Source of the DNA: Firmicutes bacterium HGW-Firmicutes-14
GTDB taxonomy: Bacteria > Bacillota > Thermincolia > Thermincolales > UBA2595
Direction: 5' to 3'
DNA: 64,000 nucleotides
Assembly (NCBI GenBank): GCA_002840275.1
Contig: PHAB01000003.1
Span: forward strand, 1 to 64,000
The notes beneath the pieces are model-generated. The model worked only from the letters and a program-made list of their open reading frames with translations. It searched no databases and had not been told where the DNA came from. Made by a program: the position numbers and the translations under genes. How positions within the stretch are numbered: the stretch's first letter is position 1; each line of letters starts with the position of its first letter. Positions 25,243 to 33,352 of this stretch are shown here, one piece after another.

Positions 25243-25557
25243 ATGGGCTTTTTCTCCAATAAATTACGTTTGGTTAGAAACAAATATGTTTTTCTTGTTT
25301 TTGGCAACATTTTTATCATGGTCTTTGATGCAATTTCCATCCACTCACTGGCCCAGGATTACAGCCAGGTTATGGTTTTTAAGGCTGCCGGCCTGGCGCT
25401 GCTTTCCGCACTGTTTATCTCAATGTCGATAATCAGTAAAGGCAGGGAATATCTCTATCTGGGTATTTTTTTCGTACTGCCGGGGTTTTTAGCGTTTCTG
25501 GCCGTGAACTACCTGGCTGCTCTTTTGACGGTACACTTAATTGAAACATTTTTTTAA
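25243..25557 (+). CDS. small membrane protein, three TM segments
   Basis: 104 residues with hydrophobic spans VFLVFGNIFIMVFDAISI, VFKAAGLALLSALFISMSII and LYLGIFFVLPGFLAFLAVNY. ATG 25243 follows GGGGAG. It precedes the metalloprotease-like gene by 25 bases, so the two are probably co-transcribed. No family recognised. Confidence 0.55.
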   Translation: MGFFSNKLRLVRNKYVFLVFGNIFIMVFDAISIHSLAQDYSQVMVFKAAGLALLSALFISMSIISKGREYLYLGIFFVLPGFLAFLAVNYLAALLTVHLIETFF

Positions 25558-25582
25558 CGAGATATAGAAAGGTGGCAATTAA

Positions 25583-26509
25583 ATGGAACTGATTAACGAA
25601 AATGAACTGTCAGAATTTATCAGGGAACTGGTAACTGAAGCTTCCTCAATCGTTTCTCCCGGGAAAGTCCAAATATGTAAAGATAATCTTCCCTTTGACA
25701 GTGATGTCCAGACCGTAATTGAGGGTAATGGGGATTATACTCTCCATGTGAAACCTGAATCTATTAAAAATGAGTATATTATTTCCCATGAAATCCTTCA
25801 TTTGTGTGCAAGGAAGCATGTGCCGAGTTTTATCAGGGTTATTGAACCTAATTTTGCCGGCTTAATTGGAACTGAGCTTCAGGGATACCTGGAACACAAC
25901 TGGATTTTGGCAGAACAGAAAAGAAGAGGCCTGGCAGTGGACGAACAGGGACTCTATTCAGATATCGAAGAAACCATTGGCAGTGATGAAGAGGAACTGG
26001 AAAAAAACATAAACAGGATTTTGACTTTGAACAACCTAATTCACACCCACCCGGCGGTATATGAAGAGCACCAAGATTTCTTTATGAAAAACAACCCAAA
26101 GTCCCTGGAAATGGCGCAAAGAATCATGTCCCACTATCCCAGACAGGAACTTTACTCTAATTATGAAGCCAGAAAAGCAACTATCCGGGCAATCAAGGAA
26201 TGGAATAATATATTCAGGGAAAATGGCATTACCACAGTCAACTTGAATATCCTTCTCAGCGTTATACCGGTGTTTTCAACTGCCCAGTTAAAGAGAAATG
26301 CCGGAGTAGTATTGGGCTTAATGCCCAATGCTATCATAAATCAAAAAAAACGCACTGCCAGCCATCTATTGTATACTATGAATGACGGGCAGTGTTGTAT
26401 AATATTTTCTATGGATCAGAATGGGCTGAAATCCTTAAAAAATTACCTCGACACAATGACCCTGGAAGAATTTCTGGAACTTGCTCAGATACCCTGTCTG
26501 TTAAGATAA
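25583..26509 (+). CDS. HExxH-motif protein, putative metalloprotease
   Basis: 308-residue soluble protein. A zinc-protease signature is seen in IISHEILHLCARKH (HEILH), followed about 30 residues later by GTELQGYLEHNW, whose Glu could be the third ligand. The rest is helical. It resembles IrrE-like or other minimal metallopeptidases only by this motif; no closer family is recognised. AAAGGTGG lies before ATG 25583. It ends at a strong bidirectional hairpin. Confidence 0.6.
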   Translation: MELINENELSEFIRELVTEASSIVSPGKVQICKDNLPFDSDVQTVIEGNGDYTLHVKPESIKNEYIISHEILHLCARKHVPSFIRVIEPNFAGLIGTELQGYLEHNWILAEQKRRGLAVDEQGLYSDIEETIGSDEEELEKNINRILTLNNLIHTHPAVYEEHQDFFMKNNPKSLEMAQRIMSHYPRQELYSNYEARKATIRAIKEWNNIFRENGITTVNLNILLSVIPVFSTAQLKRNAGVVLGLMPNAIINQKKRTASHLLYTMNDGQCCIIFSMDQNGLKSLKNYLDTMTLEEFLELAQIPCLLR

Positions 26510-26527
26510 TAAAGGGAAGATTGCACT

Positions 26528-26561
26528 GTTACAGCCCCCGGGATGTTACGGGGGCTGTAAC
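26528..26561. terminator. bidirectional terminator
   Basis: GTTACAGCCCCCG pairs with CGGGGGCTGTAAC. It lies between the plus-strand protease-like gene and the minus-strand YjcZ-type gene, which converge here. Confidence 0.75.
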
Positions 26562-26619
26562 AAAAAGGTCTTATACAGTGTTGTCAGTTTCAGTGAAAGT
26601 CCTAGATCATCAGTTTTTT

Positions 26620-26706
26620 CTAATCATCTCCGAGGACCAACAGAATAAGGATGAGAAACAGCACAAAAGCAAAGTTTTGATTAAAGAATCCTCCTATACC
26701 ACCCAT
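26620..26706 (-). CDS. YjcZ-type spore peptide (28 residues)
   Basis: A 28-residue peptide, glycine-rich start (MGGIGGFFNQNF) plus one hydrophobic helix (FVLFLILILLVLGDD). This is the plan of the YjcZ family of short sporulation peptides. AAAGGAGG stands seven bases before the ATG. A paralogue lies at 26872 with the identical ending FLILILLVLGDD. Too short for standard gene callers. Confidence 0.78.
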   Translation of the reverse strand: MGGIGGFFNQNFAFVLFLILILLVLGDD

Positions 26707-26807
26707 GCATATACCTCCTTTATTTTACGGTTTTGTGTATTTTGTTGTCTTGCTCCATAATATGAAAATACTTTTTTTGGTGACACTGACGGAGAAAATA
26801 ATTAGAA

Positions 26808-26832
26808 CCTCCCAACACGAAGGGTTGGGAGG
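26808..26832 (-). terminator. terminator of the second YjcZ-type gene
   Basis: CCTCCCAAC pairs with GTTGGGAGG; on the minus strand TTCTAATTATTTT follows. Confidence 0.75.
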
Positions 26833-26871
26833 CAGGACTGATCCAATTTTATACACCGGTTTGGCTGCATA

Positions 26872-26955
26872 TTAATCATCGCCAAGGACCAAAAGAATCA
26901 GGATCAGGAAAAGGATAAACGCTGTTTGCCAGCTCCATGCACCAAATGCACCCAT
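26872..26955 (-). CDS. YjcZ-type spore peptide (27 residues)
   Basis: 27 residues: MGAFGAWSWQTAF followed by the helix ILFLILILLVLGDD, sharing the last twelve residues with the peptide at 26620. GAGGAGGG lies upstream of the ATG. The pair looks like a tandem duplication with divergent N-termini. Expected to sit in a spore membrane; expression in the mother cell is an inference from the family. Confidence 0.78.
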   Translation of the reverse strand: MGAFGAWSWQTAFILFLILILLVLGDD

Positions 26956-27069
26956 AAATCAACCCTCCTCTTGAAGAAGTCAATTGACTGGTTAAGTCTT
27001 TATACATATTATGAAAATAAGATATGGTTTGTTACTTATAGGCCTGCCGGAATCCCCACAAAGAAAAAA

Positions 27070-27095
27070 CCGCAATACCTTTAGAGGTAATGCGG
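27070..27095 (-). terminator. minus-strand terminator-like hairpin
   Basis: CCGCAATACCT and AGGTAATGCGG pair with one mismatch around TTAG. The minus strand continues GTTTTTTCTT. No gene ends at this point on that strand, so it may insulate the YjcZ genes from upstream antisense transcription. Confidence 0.6.
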
Positions 27096-27155
27096 CATAT
27101 TGTAAATACATAATAATATTTGGTAAAATTGAATTGGCGGAAGGGAATAATATAA

Positions 27156-27464
27156 ATGGGAAATGGAAAGCATGGTAAAAAACTGCATTTGTGCTTATTG
27201 GTAAGCTTTGTGGCGGTATTTATATGGTCAGCCATTGGACCCAAAGATTATTTTACATGGGCCCTGGAAGTCTTCCCAGCTTTTTACGAACTGATCGAGT
27301 GGTGGGTGGCTGAATTAACCGGTACTGCTGCCGAAGCCTTTCTCGGGACCCAGGGGGACGTTTGGGATACCCAGTGGGATATGTTTTTGGCTCTCTGCGG
27401 GTCAATAGTGTCGTTATTATCATTAAGTAAAATCCACGATAAATACCTGAATATATTACGTTAA
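27156..27464 (+). CDS. YjdF-like DUF2238 membrane protein with internal deletion
   Basis: 102 residues. The N-terminus (FIWSAIGPKDYFTWALEVFP) and C-terminus (AFYELIEWWVAELTG; FLGTQGDVWDTQWDM) match the two ends of DUF2238/YjdF proteins, which are about 200 residues and have five to six helices. Here the ends are joined directly in frame, so about 100 central residues are missing. ATG 27156 follows GGAAGGG. Probably non-functional although open. Confidence 0.75.
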   Translation: MGNGKHGKKLHLCLLVSFVAVFIWSAIGPKDYFTWALEVFPAFYELIEWWVAELTGTAAEAFLGTQGDVWDTQWDMFLALCGSIVSLLSLSKIHDKYLNILR

Positions 27465-27483
27465 TTCTTCGGCATAACAAAAA

Positions 27484-27509
27484 ACTCCTCTCCATTTAAG
27501 GAGAGGAGT
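27484..27509 (-). terminator. terminator of the zinc-ribbon gene
   Basis: ACTCCTCTCC pairs with GGAGAGGAGT around ATTTAA; the minus strand continues TTTTTTG. A clear intrinsic terminator for the gene at 27518. Confidence 0.88.
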
Positions 27510-27517
27510 CTATGCGC

Positions 27518-27820
27518 TTAATACCTGCTGCGCTTTGTAAAGCAATCACTGCAGTAAACAGGACGTTCTCCGCTGGGGCGGAAAGGAACCTGGGTTTCGG
27601 CCCCGCATGCAGAACAAGTGGCTGAATGCATTTCTCTTTGAGTACGGGGACCGCGGCCAAATCCACCTCCGCGATTCCGCTGTTTCCGGGCTGCCCTGCA
27701 TTCCGGACAACGACCGGGGTCATTAGTAAATCCTTTTTCGGAGTAGAATTCCTGTTCCGAAGCAGTGAAGCTGAAGTCACTACCGCAGTCCTTGCAGGTC
27801 AAGGTTTTGTCTTCATACAT
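27518..27820 (-). CDS. zinc-ribbon protein of the CxxC type
   Basis: 100 residues with two cysteine sets: LTCKDCGSDFSF plus GRCPECRAARKQ, and ATCSACGAETQV plus VYCSDCFTKR, linked by a basic Gly/Arg-rich stretch. This is the zinc-ribbon family (CxxC...CxxC) often found in Firmicutes and Chloroflexi, with suspected RNA or DNA binding. ATG 27820 has GAGGAGGG upstream. Confidence 0.75.
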   Translation of the reverse strand: MYEDKTLTCKDCGSDFSFTASEQEFYSEKGFTNDPGRCPECRAARKQRNRGGGFGRGPRTQREMHSATCSACGAETQVPFRPSGERPVYCSDCFTKRSRY

Positions 27821-28079
27821 TTAAAAACCCTCCTCAAAATGTTTTGCCCACAACGGTTTAGGGATCACTCTCTTACTTCCCTAACCTTTGAGATAGTTGA
27901 GAAGGAGAATTAACTCACTAGACCTGTTACATGAGCCTTGATTAATTTTAGCATTTCTTTAGGCACATGTAAAGGAAATCAAAACCGGTTATATCCAAAA
28001 AATAGATGTCTGACAGTAAGTTATTGGTGATATACAGTCAGGTTTAATAAAACAGTTCTTGCGAAAGGAAGACGGATTG

Positions 28080-28898
28080 ATGGAACCTTTTTTCCCAGAA
28101 AAATCATATGACACCCGGGATGACCTGCCGCGCCGGCTGATGGATAGGCTCTCATTCAATACGCGCTGGTATTTTGTTGCCGGTTATGTCAGGGAAATAG
28201 TCAGGTCACGGTCACTGGCGTTAAAGGGACGATATGATACAAAGGCTTGGGCAGAATCATCTTACAATATTTTTAAACTGGTGGAGAGCTGTGGGGGACG
28301 GTTTCACCTGAGAGGGCTGGATAACCTTCGTCACCATCATGGTCCAATAGTGTTTATCAGCAATCACATGAGTACTCTGGAAACTTTTGTCTTCCCGTGT
28401 ATTATTGCCCCACTGATGGAAGTTACCTTTATAGTAAAGGAAAGCCTGGTGAACCATCCCTTATTCGGCCCTGTAATGTGTTCCCGAAAGCCGATAGTCG
28501 TGGGAAGGAACAATCCCCGGGAAGATTTTAAGATTGTGATGGAAATGGGGAAAAAGCTTTTGAGTGAAGGGAAATCGATGATTGTCTTTCCCCAAAGCAC
28601 AAGGAACATTGAATTCATTCCCGGAGAATTCAACTCTTTAGGCATTAAGTTAGCTAAGGCAACAGGTGCACAGGTAATACCGGTCGCAATAAAGACAGAT
28701 TTCTGGGGTAATGGCCGGTTACTTAAAGATGTTGGCCCTGTTGACCGCAGCCAACCAATCAACATGGTTTTCGGCCGTCCCTTCACAATCGGCAAAAGCG
28801 GTAAAGAAGAGCATAAACAGGTCGTTGATTTCATTATAGAACACCTTACCATGTGGGACATGCCGGTCAAGGGGAGCAGGGCGGAGAGAGAGGATTGA
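28080..28898 (+). CDS. PlsC-like 1-acyl-glycerol-phosphate acyltransferase
   Basis: 272-residue acyltransferase of the PlsC superfamily (phospholipid synthesis, membrane-associated). Motif I reads NHMSTLET, with Glu where the usual HX4D has Asp. FPQSTRN and VIPVAIKTDFWGNG provide the later motifs. ATG 28080 is preferred to TTG 28059 because GGAAG is placed correctly. It precedes a CPBP protease gene with only nine bases between them, so they form an operon. Confidence 0.75.
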   Translation: MEPFFPEKSYDTRDDLPRRLMDRLSFNTRWYFVAGYVREIVRSRSLALKGRYDTKAWAESSYNIFKLVESCGGRFHLRGLDNLRHHHGPIVFISNHMSTLETFVFPCIIAPLMEVTFIVKESLVNHPLFGPVMCSRKPIVVGRNNPREDFKIVMEMGKKLLSEGKSMIVFPQSTRNIEFIPGEFNSLGIKLAKATGAQVIPVAIKTDFWGNGRLLKDVGPVDRSQPINMVFGRPFTIGKSGKEEHKQVVDFIIEHLTMWDMPVKGSRAERED

Positions 28899-28907
28899 CA
28901 GAATACA

Positions 28908-29708
28908 GTGAACAAAGGAAATAAGAGATATCCTAAGATAAGCCACGCTTTAGAGATGATAGTATTGTTTTGGACACTGCAGATAGCTTTTATCGCCATC
29001 GGCAGGCTTGCCGGTTTCCCTTTTGAAATTCTTGAACACCCGGCAGCAAACGGCCTTTTTAATGTTCTGGCCATAGGCTTCATCCTGTCCCGTGGTATGA
29101 AAGAAAACAATATGAATTTCAGGGAACTCTTTTCTTTCCGGGCATTTAAAATAAAGCTCCTGCTCCCTATGATAATGATAGTAGCAGGAACCAGTATACT
29201 TATTTCCGAAATTGACAACCTGATAAACCTGTTTCTGCCGGCACCGGCCGGATTCAGGGCTGTATTTTCTGACCTTATTTCGACTGCTTCAGGATCGCTG
29301 CTGGTTATTATCGTATCTCCCCTGACAGAGGAGATGCTTTTCAGGGGTCTGATTCTAAGAGGTTTTGTATGGAATTACAGTGTTAAAAAAGCAATAATTG
29401 GATCAGCGGTTATTTTTGGACTGTTCCACTTAAATCCCTGGCAATTCATCGGCGCAGTTATTCTGGGAATAGTTTTTGCCTGGTGGTATGTTGTTACCCG
29501 CTCTCTCTGGCCGGGTATAGCCGGCCATGCCCTTCATAATGCGATTCCGTTGATTATGGGATTATTTCAGGTTGAAATCCCGGGTTATACATTTTATATT
29601 CCCGGCGCTTTCCAGTTCCAGCCTTTATGGTTTGACCTTCTGGGATTGGTCCTGTTTATCACCGGAAACATGGTCTTTAATCGCATGGTGTTTGCCCGGA
29701 AAAGGTAA
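28908..29708 (+). CDS. CPBP-family intramembrane metalloprotease
   Basis: 266-residue membrane protein with the Abi/CPBP (Rce1-like) motifs: TEEMLFRG (EExxxR), FGLFHLN (FxxxH) and HALHNAI (HxxxN), embedded in about seven helices. It would cleave within or near membranes; the substrate is unknown. The start is GTG 28908 with a weak ribosome site in the end of the acyltransferase gene. Confidence 0.85.
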   Translation: MNKGNKRYPKISHALEMIVLFWTLQIAFIAIGRLAGFPFEILEHPAANGLFNVLAIGFILSRGMKENNMNFRELFSFRAFKIKLLLPMIMIVAGTSILISEIDNLINLFLPAPAGFRAVFSDLISTASGSLLVIIVSPLTEEMLFRGLILRGFVWNYSVKKAIIGSAVIFGLFHLNPWQFIGAVILGIVFAWWYVVTRSLWPGIAGHALHNAIPLIMGLFQVEIPGYTFYIPGAFQFQPLWFDLLGLVLFITGNMVFNRMVFARKR

Positions 29709-29723
29709 TAAGGTTCAAGAAGA

Positions 29724-30179
29724 TTATTTCTCTATCAGAAACTGCTCATTGAATAAAGCCTGGTGAATATCACCCTGGCTGACGATCCCCAGTATATTCC
29801 CGTCCTTGTCAACCACCGGAAGCCTCCTGACCCTTTTAGTAACCATGAGGGAAAGTGCCCTTAACAGGTTGGTGTCAGGTTCAACGGTTATGACACGCCT
29901 GCTAAAAATCTGCTTTACTTTTAGGTTTGTTGTTTCACCGTACCTTCGCCGGAGATCGGCAAATACCTTGAATTCCTCGGGATTCTCAAAAAATTCCTGG
30001 TATGTGGGGTATATTGCCCTTAAAATATCCTTTTCAGAAATCATTCCAACCGGTTTATTATCTTCGACTACAGGCAGACCACTAATTTTACGAAGACAGA
30101 TCAGGGATGCCGCTTTTTTAACGTCATCATCAGGGGATACAGTTATTACCGCCGGAGACATGACTTGTCTTACTTCCAT
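29724..30179 (-). CDS. two-CBS-domain protein
   Basis: 151 residues made of a CBS pair: MSPAVITVSPDDDVKKAASL with GMISEKDILRAI, and IFSRRVITVEPDTNLLRALS with GIVSQGDIHQAL. Such stand-alone proteins bind adenine nucleotides and regulate partners. The linker between the domains (PTYQEFFENPEEFKVFADL) is longer than usual. ATG 30179 follows GGAGTG. Partner unknown. Confidence 0.88.
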   Translation of the reverse strand: MEVRQVMSPAVITVSPDDDVKKAASLICLRKISGLPVVEDNKPVGMISEKDILRAIYPTYQEFFENPEEFKVFADLRRRYGETTNLKVKQIFSRRVITVEPDTNLLRALSLMVTKRVRRLPVVDKDGNILGIVSQGDIHQALFNEQFLIEK

Positions 30180-30239
30180 GGTATTTCACTCCGTTTCTTT
30201 TGACTGTATTTCTAAAAACAACCTTTAAAGGTGTATTAC

Positions 30240-30372
30240 TGTTAATAATAAATCCTGGCAAAAACAAAAGTCACCGGTTTTTCCATGAAGGTGAGAAATT
30301 GGGTGGTAACCGGTTGCCCAAAAAATTAAATGGAAAATGAGGACTGCCCGGTAAGGGAAGTCCTCATTTTAA
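30240..30372 (+). ncRNA. possible small RNA ending in an orphan terminator
   Basis: A perfect plus-strand terminator (AAAATGAGGACT with AGTCCTCATTTT, 30334-30370, then AACTTTTTTT) stands between two divergently read genes, with no plus-strand gene before it. The 90 bases upstream contain CCGGTT/AACCGG and CACC/GGTG pairs. A short transcript is a reasonable guess; no RNA family recognised. Confidence 0.4.
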
Positions 30373-30585
30373 CTTTTTTTAACTATTCCGTCATAAAGGA
30401 AGGTTAGTCTCATATATATATATTGTTAATGTATGCCAAAAGTACAGTATTATTACGGTGGACTCATTTTTCACTATATTTGCTATTAACCATTTTATTG
30501 TCGAGGTTTTTCGGAGGGGGGATGGCCAGGGGAAAAACCTTAAACCCACTTCAATTTATAATTTGCCGGAAAGGAGTGTGTGAAT

Positions 30586-32064
30586 TTGGAAAGACTGGAC
30601 ATCTTCCGGGATATTGCCGAGCGTACCGGGGGAGATATTTATCTGGGTGTCGTTGGGCCGGTAAGGACTGGTAAGTCCACGTTTATTAAAAGGTTTATGG
30701 ACCTGCTGGTAATTAAGAATATCAAAAACGTACATGACAGAGAAAGGGCTATAGATGAGCTGCCGCAGAGCGGAGCGGGCCGGACAATAATGACGACTGA
30801 ACCAAAATTTATCCCAAAAGAAGCTGTAGAAATTCCTGTAAGTGAAAGTTTAAAGGTAAAAATGCGAGTCGTCGACTGTGTGGGTTATACTGTTGAGGGA
30901 GCCTTGGGCTATGAGGAAGATGATGGCCCAAGAATGGTTAGAACACCATGGTTTGAAGAAGAAATACCATTCCAGGAAGCAGCAGAAATCGGCACCAGAA
31001 AGGTAATTACCGACCACTCTACAATCGGCCTGGTGATTACGACAGACGGAACCATTACTGAGATTCCCAGAGCCAACTACGTTTCAGCCGAGGAACGGGT
31101 TATAAATGAATTGAGGGAACTTGACAAACCTTTTATTGTCGTCCTTAACTCAATTAAGCCCAAGGCTCCTGAAACCCAGGAACTTGCAGAATCATTAAAA
31201 GAAAAATACAATGTCCCGGTAGTGTCTGTGGATGTGGCAGAAATGACCCAGGAAGATATTCTGGATATTCTGGAAGAAATTCTCTACGAATTCCCTGTAA
31301 ACGAAGTAAATATTACCCTGCCTAAGTGGATTGAGGAACTTGAGGATAAACACTGGCTGAGAGCCAAATTTGAAGAGGCTGTGCGGGAAACTGTGCAAGG
31401 AGTTCGCCGGCTCAGGGATATTGATTATGCTGTTGAGCAGCTGGCCACCTTTGATTTCGTCGGCGAAGTGGCCCTGAGTGAGATGAATATGGGTACCGGT
31501 ATCGCGACCATAGACATGGATGCCGCAGAAGGACTCTTTTATCAGATACTGCAGGAGGTTTCCGGTTTTGAAATTGAAGGGGAACATATCCTGCTAAGAC
31601 TAATGAGGGATCTGAGCCAGGCCAAACGTGAGTTTGACAAGGTTTCTACGGCCTTGGTCGAGGTTAAGGAAACAGGATACGGGGTTGTCACACCCAGGCT
31701 TAATGAAATGAATCTGGAAGAGCCGGAACTTATCCGCCAGGGGAGCCGCTTTGGTGTGAGGCTGAAGGCCAGTGCTCCATCTCTGCATATTATCAGGGCT
31801 GATATCACCACAGAAATAACTCCGATAATAGGAACAGAAAAACAATGTGAAGAACTTGTTCGCTACATGCTTAACGAATTTGAGGAAAATCCAAAGAAAA
31901 TCTGGGAATCCAATATATTTGGAAAATCCCTGCATGACCTGGTCAGGGAAGGAATCCAGAACAAACTCCACAGGATGCCTGAAAATGCCCAGGCTAAATT
32001 GCAGGAGACCCTCCAGAGGATTGTCAATGATGGCAGTGGAGGCTTAATATGTATTATCATCTGA
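30586..32064 (+). CDS. spoIVA: stage IV sporulation protein A
   Basis: 492-residue ATPase that polymerises on the forespore and forms the base of the spore coat. The start LERLDIFRDIAERTGGDIY aligns with B. subtilis MEKVDIFKDIAERTGGD, so TTG 30586 is chosen over GTG 30580; AAGGAG is nine bases upstream. Walker A GPVRTGKST and the DCVGYTVEGALGYEE region are intact, as is the C-terminal GSGGLICIII, close to the end of the family. The upstream GTCATAA ... CATATATA weakly resembles a sigma-E promoter. It establishes that the organism sporulates. Confidence 0.97.
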   Translation: MERLDIFRDIAERTGGDIYLGVVGPVRTGKSTFIKRFMDLLVIKNIKNVHDRERAIDELPQSGAGRTIMTTEPKFIPKEAVEIPVSESLKVKMRVVDCVGYTVEGALGYEEDDGPRMVRTPWFEEEIPFQEAAEIGTRKVITDHSTIGLVITTDGTITEIPRANYVSAEERVINELRELDKPFIVVLNSIKPKAPETQELAESLKEKYNVPVVSVDVAEMTQEDILDILEEILYEFPVNEVNITLPKWIEELEDKHWLRAKFEEAVRETVQGVRRLRDIDYAVEQLATFDFVGEVALSEMNMGTGIATIDMDAAEGLFYQILQEVSGFEIEGEHILLRLMRDLSQAKREFDKVSTALVEVKETGYGVVTPRLNEMNLEEPELIRQGSRFGVRLKASAPSLHIIRADITTEITPIIGTEKQCEELVRYMLNEFEENPKKIWESNIFGKSLHDLVREGIQNKLHRMPENAQAKLQETLQRIVNDGSGGLICIII

Positions 32065-32066
32065 AA

Positions 32067-32096
32067 TTAAAGGCTGTTGAATTCAACAGCCTTTAA
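32067..32096. terminator. spoIVA terminator
   Basis: A perfect 30-bp inverted repeat with arms TTAAAGGCTGTTGAA, followed by TCTTTTCTG. Confidence 0.85.
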
Positions 32097-32107
32097 TCTT
32101 TTCTGCA

Positions 32108-32136
32108 TTGACACCTAAAATAAAATATTATATAAT
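32108..32136 (+). promoter_or_regulatory. sigma-A promoter of the BASS transporter gene
   Basis: TTGACA and TATAAT are both perfect and 17 bp apart. Transcription would begin near 32143, at the edge of the palindromic operator. Confidence 0.88.
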
Positions 32137-32146
32137 CTGGGTATGG

Positions 32147-32163
32147 ATACCCCGGAGGGGTAT
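32147..32163 (+). promoter_or_regulatory. palindromic CsoR/CstR-like operator
   Basis: ATACCCC-gga-GGGGTAT overlaps the start of transcription. Operators of the CsoR/RcnR/CstR repressor family have this A/T-flanked C-run and G-run form. A repressor bound here would block the perfect promoter just upstream. The repressor gene is not in this window. Confidence 0.6.
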
Positions 32164-32178
32164 AGAGGAGGTGGCGGT

Positions 32179-33168
32179 ATGTTGAAGAAAATATTGCATT
32201 ATCCGGCCAAGAACCTGGTACTGGTAATACCTATCGCACTTATCACCGGATTTATTACAGGATATTTCACTGATACCGGGTTTCTTAAAGGAGCTATCCT
32301 GCCACTGACTTTTTTAATGATATACCCAACAATGATCGGTTTTAAAATAAGTGAGGCGTATAACCTGACCCACATAAGGGTACTGTTATTCTCTTTATTG
32401 TTAAACTTCGCGGCGATTCCTCTGCTGGCTTACCTTATAGGTCTGGCCCTGCTGCAGGGACAGCCGGAAATGCTGGCAGGCCTGGTTCTGGCTTCACTGC
32501 TTCCGACAAGTGGAATGACAATTTCCTGGACTATGATTTTTAAAGGTAATGTACCTGCTGCAATAAAGATGACGGCAGTCGGGCTGATTACCGGTTCCCT
32601 TCTGGCGCCCTGGTACCTTTGGGTCATGGTTGGTAAGATGGTGCCCATAAATGTGGGACAATTGTTTATTACCATATCAGTCATTGTCTTTCTTCCAATG
32701 ATCTTTGGTCATCTGACGTTTAGATTGTTGAGAAAAAGGCTGACCCAGGAGGAATTCCAGAAGAGGATTAAACCGTATCTTCCCAGTTTCAGTATCTGGG
32801 CCATGCTGCTGATAATTTTCTCCAGCATCAGTATGAAAGCCAAAATGATTATCTTGGAGCCGGAGTTGATCGTTAACGGTATCGTTGTCCTGGTAGTATT
32901 CTACACAGTTAACTTTGCTCTGAGTACAGCAGTGGGACGCACTTTTTTTGACCGGGGTGACGGAATTGCCCTGGTTTACGGGACAGTCATGAGAAACTTA
33001 TCTATATCCCTGGGGGTCGCCTTGGCTGCATTTGGCGTAAAGGCCGCACTGATTGTTACCCTGGCCTTCATAATACAGGTACAAAGTGCTGCATGGTATG
33101 GAAAGTTAGCGGAAAAACACGGATTATTCAGGGACAGGATTCTGAATATCACCAGAGAGGAAGCATAA
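32179..33168 (+). CDS. bile acid:sodium symporter (BASS/ACR3 superfamily) transporter
   Basis: 329-residue membrane protein with about nine to ten helices. Features of the family: ILPLTFLMIYPTMIGFKISE, LPTSGMTISWTMIFKGN (the crossover-like segment) and GTVMRNLSISLGVALAAFG. ATG 32179 follows GAGGAGGTGG; ATG 32143 would start in the operator. Substrates in the family include arsenite, bile acids and organic anions; here the CsoR-like operator hints at a metal or a sulfur compound. Confidence 0.78.
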   Translation: MLKKILHYPAKNLVLVIPIALITGFITGYFTDTGFLKGAILPLTFLMIYPTMIGFKISEAYNLTHIRVLLFSLLLNFAAIPLLAYLIGLALLQGQPEMLAGLVLASLLPTSGMTISWTMIFKGNVPAAIKMTAVGLITGSLLAPWYLWVMVGKMVPINVGQLFITISVIVFLPMIFGHLTFRLLRKRLTQEEFQKRIKPYLPSFSIWAMLLIIFSSISMKAKMIILEPELIVNGIVVLVVFYTVNFALSTAVGRTFFDRGDGIALVYGTVMRNLSISLGVALAAFGVKAALIVTLAFIIQVQSAAWYGKLAEKHGLFRDRILNITREEA

Positions 33169-33190
33169 GCTGCGAAAAACTCCAATAATT

Positions 33191-33230
33191 AAACGGCTGC
33201 TCCGGAAACAAAACTCCGGTCAGCCGTTTT
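33191..33230 (+). terminator. terminator of the BASS gene
   Basis: AAACGGCTG pairs with CAGCCGTTT, with an inner CCGGA/TCCGG stem, followed by a T-run (tttttatat). Confidence 0.88.
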
Positions 33231-33352
33231 TATATTATATTAGCTTCATTATGAAAAAGGGCTTGATAATTGAAATTCTGAATGGTATAATTTCCACATA
33301 AGTCCACGTGAGGCGGATAATAATCCGCCAGAGGGGAACGGGGTGGTATTCA

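Noticed and set aside
33301-33352. Riboswitch or T-box before the ACT-hom-thrB operon
   Set aside because: Only one short hairpin is seen and the leader is too short for a T-box; no specifier or antiterminator sequence is present.
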